From contig SVPB01000014.1 of NCBI GenBank assembly GCA_015066065.1, forward strand, positions 1 through 33,150: a stretch of 33,150 nucleotides of DNA. The letters are read 5' to 3'. Shown piece after piece: positions 27,447-33,150 of the stretch. The translations under genes and the position numbers were made by a program. The notes under the pieces were generated by a model. The model did not search any database, had not been told where the DNA came from, and worked only from the letters and a program-made list of their open reading frames with translations. This stretch comes from Oscillospiraceae bacterium (GTDB lineage Bacteria; Bacillota; Clostridia; Oscillospirales; Acutalibacteraceae). Positions within the stretch are counted from its first letter, which is position 1. The number at the start of each line of letters is the position of its first letter.

Positions 27447-27504
27447 ATCTCCTTGCTTTACAAATTTGTACTGTTAGTATCTGTAAAACAAGGAGATTTA
27501 TACT
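27447..27504 (-). promoter_or_regulatory. spoVT 5' leader copy 1: hairpin sequestering the SD, preceded by AGTATAAA
   Basis: Minus strand ATCTCCTTGTTTTACA...TGTAAAGCAAGGAGAT (16 pairs, one U-G); SD AAGGAG lies in the 3' arm; TTTATACT (plus) at 27497-27504. Confidence 0.7.
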
Positions 27505-27514
27505 TGTGTTATTT

Positions 27515-28024
27515 CTATTTCAAATTTTCAACACAATTATATTTGTCGTCATAATCTTTCACATTATCAATAATATTAGAATAATCCCAAATATAATTTT
27601 TGATGGAATAATCCTCTAATAAATCCTTCTTCGGAACTTTCATATCACCATTATTATAAACAATAACGGAATTTGATACTCTATAATTGGAATGATAAGG
27701 TGCAGAACCAAAATAATCCGTATACAAAACAAATTCAATTATGTATTTAACATCTTTAAATTCTTCAATGTCAGTTTTCTTTATTTTTATAACCCTGGTA
27801 TTTTTTATTTCAAAATATCTATCTGTTTCCAATTTCATCTTATCATAAATATCTTCCCATTCGGATTTCAATTCTTTTATGGCATCTTCAATCAATTCAT
27901 CTTTAACGCTTTCGCCATTTATGACATCTTCATTCTTTTTGTTTTGAAGACTTTTATCATTATTGCAAGAAGTCAAGCAAAACATAAAAGCAAGTGACAA
28001 AAATACTGCTAAACCTTTTTTCAT
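27515..28024 (-). CDS. Putative lipoprotein
   Basis: MKKGLAVFLSLAFMFCLTSCNN signal peptide with lipobox LTSC. Confidence 0.75.
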   Translation of the reverse strand: MKKGLAVFLSLAFMFCLTSCNNDKSLQNKKNEDVINGESVKDELIEDAIKELKSEWEDIYDKMKLETDRYFEIKNTRVIKIKKTDIEEFKDVKYIIEFVLYTDYFGSAPYHSNYRVSNSVIVYNNGDMKVPKKDLLEDYSIKNYIWDYSNIIDNVKDYDDKYNCVENLK

Positions 28025-28091
28025 TCTATTTTCCCCAATCATAATGGATTTATGATTGTATTATACAACAAATGGCAAATTATTGCAATAT

Positions 28092-28262
28092 CTATTTAGA
28101 TCTCTCCACCACACTATGTATTGCTATACAAAACCTGTTGAAAGGTGTCGATGTTGTCTGTGAGGGGTCCCCCTCCCGAATCCGCATCGTCCGGCGGATT
28201 TCTTTCGGGATAACCACACGCCCAAGGTCGTCAATTCTTCTCACAATACCAGTTGCTTTCAT
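28092..28262 (-). pseudogene. Truncated SpoVT/AbrB N-terminal fragment (56 codons)
   Basis: Translates as MKATGIVRRIDDLGRVVIPKEIRRTMRIREGDP then unrelated SQTTSTPFNRFCIAIHSVVERSK*; 56-nt exact match to spoVT. Confidence 0.8.
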
Positions 28263-28272
28263 ATATAAATCA

Positions 28273-28329
28273 ATCTCCTTGTTTTAGTAATAGTGATACT
28301 ATTATCTGTAAAACAAGGAGGTTTATACT
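28273..28329 (-). repeat. spoVT 5' leader copy 2
   Basis: Arms ATCTCCTTGTTTTA (28273-28286) / TAAAACAAGGAGGT (28309-28322), inner stem TAATAGT-GAT-ACTATTA, TTTATACT at 28322-28329. Confidence 0.8.
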
Positions 28330-28392
28330 TGCCAACTTGCTTTTAGTTTCGCAAACCACAGACCTTAATAGTCAACTTAAAGCACACCGGGG

Positions 28393-29217
28393 TTATATTG
28401 AAATAAATCCTGTATTTCGATACTGGCGTGGTGTTTTTTGTGCGTGGCGCTTAAAAAACACTCTCATTTCAGCGGTGGATGAAAAATTCATCATATCTGC
28501 TATTTCTGCTTCACTGCGGTGTGTGGTGAGAAAATAGCAAAGTCGTTCAAACCGCTTGTCGCTTATATATTTTCTCGGAGTTATTCCGGTTTCTTTGAAA
28601 TATTGCCGCTGGAGGTGTTCCCTTGAAATTTTCATCTCTGCAGCAATTGCAAAAATAGTTGGATTTTTGAGTAAATCTCTTTCTACTATGTTTTGAAAGA
28701 CTGAACTTATTTTTGCAGTTGGTTCATGTGCGTTATCAAGCATTGACACAAGTTTCGGGAAAATGTTTATGCTGGTATCACTATTGTGACACTCTAACAG
28801 CTTTTTACACATCAAATAGATTCCCTCTGGGTTCACACGATATTTTACATCGCTTTCAAGCAGTTCTTTTACCACTTCTCTAACATTGCCGTCTTTAAAA
28901 CAGATTACGACGAACTCCCATGGTTCACTCCCAAGCAAAGGATATCCGTAGCCCGAATTCGACTCGTTGATTATGTTGAAAAACCCCTCTTCCTCATTTG
29001 TGATATATGGCATCCCTTTATATATCACTTCGCCATGTCCTTTGATGGTATAATGAAAAATACAGTGTGTCTCGCTTTTTCGCAATTCTCCCGTCGAGCG
29101 ATAGGATACATCGGTTACTGTCGAATGAAACAGTTGAAACGCCTTTGTCATAGAGCAGGGCGCCCGCTTCGCTTCAATATTCGTTAGCGGAGGGATTTTT
29201 GCAAACATATAGATCAC
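28393..29217 (-). CDS. AraC family transcriptional regulator
   Basis: C-terminal HTH FAIAAEMKISREHLQRQYFKETGITPRKYISDKRF...FKRHAQKTPRQYRN. Confidence 0.85.
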   Translation of the reverse strand: MIYMFAKIPPLTNIEAKRAPCSMTKAFQLFHSTVTDVSYRSTGELRKSETHCIFHYTIKGHGEVIYKGMPYITNEEEGFFNIINESNSGYGYPLLGSEPWEFVVICFKDGNVREVVKELLESDVKYRVNPEGIYLMCKKLLECHNSDTSINIFPKLVSMLDNAHEPTAKISSVFQNIVERDLLKNPTIFAIAAEMKISREHLQRQYFKETGITPRKYISDKRFERLCYFLTTHRSEAEIADMMNFSSTAEMRVFFKRHAQKTPRQYRNTGFISI

Positions 29218-29252
29218 ATCACAAATCGCATAATTATATCACAACCAAGCTC

Positions 29253-29311
29253 TTGATACTGCTATAATTCAGAGTTATACTGAAGTTGTGATATGCAGTA
29301 TTATATCACAA
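29253..29311 (+). promoter_or_regulatory. Promoter plus dyad for the cupin operon
   Basis: TTGATA-N17-TATACT (29253-29281) followed by TTGTGATAT-N8-ATATCACAA (29286-29311). Confidence 0.55.
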
Positions 29312-29343
29312 AAAAACACATATTTCAAGAAGGAGTTTTTATT

Positions 29344-29682
29344 ATGGACATTATGAAAAGCAAAAATATCATTCCTCAACCGTTTGCCAGTTGCCACGAC
29401 GGAGAGGGTACGCTTCTATGCAAATCGCTTCTTGACAACCTTGAAAGCGAAAAATTCAATTTTATGCATTCTGATGATATGCCGGCAGGCGTTTCCATTG
29501 GATTGCACAAACACTTCACCAACGAGGAAATCTATTATCTTGTTTCCGGAAAAGGCATCCTTACATACGACGACAACAAATATGAAATGAAAAAGGGTGA
29601 CATATCACTGTGTAAAATGGGTCATTCCCATGCCTTCGAGGCTGTTGATGATTGTGTTCTTATCGTTGTAGGAAGCAAATGA
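29344..29682 (+). CDS. Cupin-domain protein
   Basis: IGLHKHFTNEEIYYLVSGKGILTYDDNKYEMKKGDISLCKMGHSHAF; SD AAGGAG. Confidence 0.85.
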   Translation: MDIMKSKNIIPQPFASCHDGEGTLLCKSLLDNLESEKFNFMHSDDMPAGVSIGLHKHFTNEEIYYLVSGKGILTYDDNKYEMKKGDISLCKMGHSHAFEAVDDCVLIVVGSK

Positions 29683-29697
29683 TTGGAGGCGTAGCAG

Positions 29698-30684
29698 ATG
29701 ATCAATTTAGGAATCATTGGTTTGGGGGGCATAACCAAGAGCTTGCACATCCCCGAGGTCAACCACAGTGGAAAATTCTACATTAAAGCTGCTGCAGATG
29801 TTTACACGGACAATTCTGTGGCAGAGAAATTTAATATTCCGGATTATTACACCGATTACAGAGAGCTTTTGAAAGATCCTTCTATCGATGCGGTATTGGT
29901 GGCAACACCTCACGACCTTCACGAAGAACACTGTGTTGCCGCTTTTGAAGCCGGTAAACACGTCATTATTGAGAAGCCCATCTCCCGCAATTTGCAGGAA
30001 GCCGAAAAAATTATTGCTGCAGCCCAAAAAGCCGGGACGGTAGGAATGATTGGTTTCTGCGAACGCTTTTATGATGAACACGCATATATCAAAACCTTAC
30101 TTGACAATAAATCACTTGGAAGGCTCCTTAGTGCAAGGATTGACCATTATCAGAATTTCAATCCTCCCCAAAACTCATGGTGGAGAGATGAACAAAGCGT
30201 CGGCGGCGGTGCTGTTATAGGAAGTGGCGTTCACAGACTGGATCTTTTGAGATGGTATTTTGGAGAAGCCGTTTCTGTATATGCCAAAGCGGTGAAGATG
30301 CCCCAGCGACTGAATGCAGAAGCATGTGTCCATGCCGTAATAGAATTTGACTCGGGTGTAATCGCTGATTTTTCTATAAACTGGGCTTCATATAACTATC
30401 TGTACTGTGAAGGACTTTCTATTTCAGGAGAAAACGGACTTGTCGTTACAGTTACAGGACTCACAAACAAGCTTGGACTTGCAGACGTTGACAACGGTAT
30501 GCTGAAAGATTTTACTGCACCACGCAGTCTGACTATGTATGAGCATTTTGCTGAATGTATCGAAACCGGCACGCAACCCCTTACCAGTTTGGAGGAAGGA
30601 TATAAATCCTTGCAGCTTGTTCGCGCTATTTATAAATCTCTCGAAACAGGAACAAGTGTTATTCCCCAAACCGTAACATTCTAA
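29698..30684 (+). CDS. Gfo/Idh/MocA family oxidoreductase
   Basis: LGIIGLGGITKSLHIPEV, DAVLVATPHDLHEEHCVAAFEAGKHVIIEKPIS. Confidence 0.92.
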   Translation: MINLGIIGLGGITKSLHIPEVNHSGKFYIKAAADVYTDNSVAEKFNIPDYYTDYRELLKDPSIDAVLVATPHDLHEEHCVAAFEAGKHVIIEKPISRNLQEAEKIIAAAQKAGTVGMIGFCERFYDEHAYIKTLLDNKSLGRLLSARIDHYQNFNPPQNSWWRDEQSVGGGAVIGSGVHRLDLLRWYFGEAVSVYAKAVKMPQRLNAEACVHAVIEFDSGVIADFSINWASYNYLYCEGLSISGENGLVVTVTGLTNKLGLADVDNGMLKDFTAPRSLTMYEHFAECIETGTQPLTSLEEGYKSLQLVRAIYKSLETGTSVIPQTVTF

Positions 30685-30701
30685 ACACAAAAACGTATAC
30701 A

Positions 30702-30736
30702 AAAAACCGAGGTTGATTACATCTTCCTCGGTTTTT
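30702..30736 (+). terminator. Terminator
   Basis: AAAAACCGAGG...CCTCGGTTTTT. Confidence 0.75.
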
Positions 30737-30793
30737 GCATATAATCGATTTGTGCAAATCGAGTCTAATCAAAAACTGCAAAAGCACTGGTAT

Positions 30794-30868
30794 TTATGCG
30801 GCTTTAAAAGACTTTTGCCCTATTATAACACAAGCCTCTATTCTTCTCACAATACCCGTTGCTTTCAT
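30794..30868 (-). pseudogene. Truncated SpoVT N-terminal fragment (24 codons)
   Basis: Translates as MKATGIVRRIEACVIIGQKSFKAA*; first 10 residues identical to SpoVT. Confidence 0.7.
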
Positions 30869-30933
30869 ATATACATTTCTCCTTAAATTACAAATTGTGA
30901 TGTTTGTATTTGTAATTGGAGGGGATTTATACT
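30869..30933 (-). repeat. spoVT 5' leader copy 3
   Basis: AATTACAAAT (30886-30895)/ATTTGTAATT (30908-30917) stem, AAGGAGA SD on minus strand, TTTATACT at 30926-30933. Confidence 0.7.
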
Positions 30934-30957
30934 GGTAAGAAAACAGGTTTTCAAAAT

Positions 30958-31863
30958 TTAAATTGCAAGCCTTTTACTGTATTTGCTTCTGAAAGCGGAT
31001 GGTGTCATATCGGTTTCGGAAAGAAACTTTCGATTAAACCAAGATATATCACCAAAACCGGCTTCAATACATATTTCCGAAATGCTTTTATCTGTTGTTA
31101 AAAGAAGTTGCTGCGCCTTGTTGATAAAACATTTCATGATATACCTTTTAGGAGAAAGTCCGGTAACCTCGAAAAAGACCTTGCGAAAATTTGAAACGCT
31201 CATATTGCAAGAAGAAGCAAGCGTTTCTACAGACGGTGTATTCGCTTTTTGTACAGCATGCGAAATAATATCAAGAGCAGGGGATATGGTCTGTAATTTT
31301 ACATTTTGCCTAACTTTTAATTTTGGCAGAGGTTCGGAAACACGCGCAAGACAGATAAAAAGCTGATATACATATAGGGCACAAAGTTCCGAATGGTACA
31401 ATGAAGCATGATCCTTTTCCAAAAGTTCCCCAAAAAACTGTTCAACCAAAGCAACAATCTCAGGATACTGCTCCGGAGAAAAGATACCGCAGAGTCCCAT
31501 TTCGTTGTAAATCGCTTGTTCTAACTTAGTCTCGGCCAAAAACCCACCTTTTTTCATAAGTGAGTGCGGATGAAAGGTGAGCCAATACCAGATGCTAGAC
31601 TCTTTTTCACTATTTCTGGATAAATGCTTTTGAAAAGGAAAAATAATCTCAACATCGCCCTTCTTAAAGGCGTATTGCTTATCTTCTACCAGACAGATCC
31701 CTTTTCCGCTGACGCAATAACCAATTTCAAGGCAATCATGATAGTGAAGATATGAAAAATCATTTATTTCAAGGGAAGCAATAATTGGTTTGCCGGAGCC
31801 CATAATCATATCATTGTGGCGTGTATAAAATACCGGCAAGTCATCATTTGAGCGATTTAGCAT
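30958..31863 (-). CDS. AraC family transcriptional regulator with N-terminal cupin-like domain
   Basis: HYHDCLEIGYCVSGKG...; HTH LASSCNMSVSNFRKVFFEVTGLSPKRYI...AGFGDISWFNRKF; start at MLNRS with AAAGGGG SD. Confidence 0.87.
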   Translation of the reverse strand: MLNRSNDDLPVFYTRHNDMIMGSGKPIIASLEINDFSYLHYHDCLEIGYCVSGKGICLVEDKQYAFKKGDVEIIFPFQKHLSRNSEKESSIWYWLTFHPHSLMKKGGFLAETKLEQAIYNEMGLCGIFSPEQYPEIVALVEQFFGELLEKDHASLYHSELCALYVYQLFICLARVSEPLPKLKVRQNVKLQTISPALDIISHAVQKANTPSVETLASSCNMSVSNFRKVFFEVTGLSPKRYIMKCFINKAQQLLLTTDKSISEICIEAGFGDISWFNRKFLSETDMTPSAFRSKYSKRLAI

Positions 31864-31967
31864 ACTTTTTGCCCCTTTACACAAAGAAAAACACAATACT
31901 TTTATGATACAATACTACTATAAACTTATAAATCATACAAGAGTTTTTCTTTTGGAGGGATTAGAAT

Positions 31968-33080
31968 ATGAAAAAAATTGATATCGCCGCATATGTGTGG
32001 CCGGCTTATACCGGTGATGAACCGAGAAGTCGAATTTTTTGGCCGGAGGGGATCGGGGAGTGGCAAACTGTAAAAAACTCCTCTGCAAAATCAAACGGTT
32101 ATCATTGGAACAGAAAACCATTGTGGGGATATGTAAACGAAGCGGATCCATATGTGATGTGCGGACAAATTGAGGCGGCTGTTTCACACGGAGTCAATGT
32201 GTTTATTTATGATTGGTATTGGTATGATAACCGCCCTTTTCTTGAAAACTGCCTGAATGACGGCTTTTTGAAAGCGCCTAATAACAACAAGATGAAATTC
32301 TATATTATGTGGGCAAATCATGATGCAACACATCTGTGGGATATTCGTAATTCCGATTCGGATTCGGTGAGATCTACCATTTGGCAGGGTACTGTAACTC
32401 GCGAGCAGTTTGAGATTATCGGTAAGCGGTGGATAGAACAATACTTTAAGCGTGAGAACTATTACCGAATAGACGGAAAACCCGTTATAAGTATTTATGA
32501 TATTAACAATTTGATAAACGGTTTAGGCGGGATTGCCGAAACTGTCGATGCTTTGCAGTGGCTTAACAAGGAAGCCCAAAAGGGAGGCTTGGACGGTGTA
32601 CATCTGCAATTTATCCGTTGGAACGGGGAAATCAAAAACCATTCCGGCGTTGACGGTAAGCCTGTTGAAAATGAAAGCGCACTTGTAAATACCCTCGGGT
32701 TTAGCTCGGTGACGAATTATCAGTTTGTTCATATGACCGATGTTAACAGAGATTATCTTGATGTGCTTGAAGATGTAAAGAAGCTTTGGAGAGAAATTAA
32801 AGACGAATATTCGGTTTCCTATTTTCCAAACGTATCGGTTGGTTGGGATAATAACCCCCGTCTCAAAAAATATATCACCCCGATAATCACCAATAATACG
32901 CCTGAAAACTTTAAAAAATGCCTGGAATATGCCAAAGAATACTGCGAGCAGGCAGGCGTTCATTTAATCACGGTAAACAGTTGGAACGAGTGGACAGAAA
33001 CAAGTTACTTGGAGCCTGACGATTTTTACGGCTACGGTTACCTTGAGGCAATTAAAGAAGTATTCGGGAAAAATAACTAA
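31968..33080 (+). CDS. GH99-like / WbsX-type glycan-active protein
   Basis: AAYVWPAYTGDEPRSRIFWPEGIGEWQ...FIYDWYWYD...NSWNEWTETSYLEPD. Confidence 0.8.
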   Translation: MKKIDIAAYVWPAYTGDEPRSRIFWPEGIGEWQTVKNSSAKSNGYHWNRKPLWGYVNEADPYVMCGQIEAAVSHGVNVFIYDWYWYDNRPFLENCLNDGFLKAPNNNKMKFYIMWANHDATHLWDIRNSDSDSVRSTIWQGTVTREQFEIIGKRWIEQYFKRENYYRIDGKPVISIYDINNLINGLGGIAETVDALQWLNKEAQKGGLDGVHLQFIRWNGEIKNHSGVDGKPVENESALVNTLGFSSVTNYQFVHMTDVNRDYLDVLEDVKKLWREIKDEYSVSYFPNVSVGWDNNPRLKKYITPIITNNTPENFKKCLEYAKEYCEQAGVHLITVNSWNEWTETSYLEPDDFYGYGYLEAIKEVFGKNN

Positions 33081-33103
33081 AAAGTTTTTATAGCATGCAC
33101 GGC

Positions 33104-33136
33104 AAAAAGCGAGGGGAAATTCCCCTCGCTTTTGCT
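33104..33136 (+). terminator. Terminator
   Basis: AAAAAGCGAGGGGAAATTCCCCTCGCTTTT. Confidence 0.75.
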
Positions 33137-33150
33137 ATGTATCGGTCAAA

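Noticed and set aside
26870-27619. 249-aa plus-strand ORF over spoVT
   Set aside because: Antisense of spoVT; its similarity to ORFs at 28072 and 30735 only reflects the duplicated spoVT leader.
28072-28537. Plus-strand ORFs between lipoprotein and AraC
   Set aside because: They cover the truncated SpoVT fragment and leader hairpin on the opposite strand; no SD or family support.

Overview
The window reads as a chromosomal segment of a spore-forming Clostridia-type Firmicute (gpr, spoIIE and spoVT are present). It has a GC-rich core and AT-rich accessory ends. Core content: a 10-gene minus-strand cluster with short gaps or overlaps (ruvB, SAM-methyltransferase, ecfA1-ecfA2-ecfT, truA, DUF5711-like, cvpA, pgsA, ClpE-like unfoldase, SLOG protein), rpsT/gpr, spoIIE, holA-rnmV and spoVT. 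Accessory content: a structured tRNA-like element (~130-345), a GpsA-cytidylyltransferase fusion next to glf, an XRE/SLOG mini-module bracketed by duplicated terminators, a compact prophage-regulator remnant (XRE + minimal ImmA-like peptidase / zinc-ribbon ORFs / late-regulator-like protein), and an AT-rich island right of spoVT (lipoprotein, AraC, cupin, Gfo/Idh, AraC, GH99/WbsX-like). The most unusual signal is that the spoVT 5' leader plus its first codons occurs three times in the same orientation across the island (~27350-27504, ~28177-28329, ~30839-30933). In copies 1 and 2 a long hairpin sequesters the Shine-Dalgarno, and the copies carry 5'-terminal SpoVT fragments of decreasing length. 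All calls come from reading the sequence and supplied ORFs; no database search was run.
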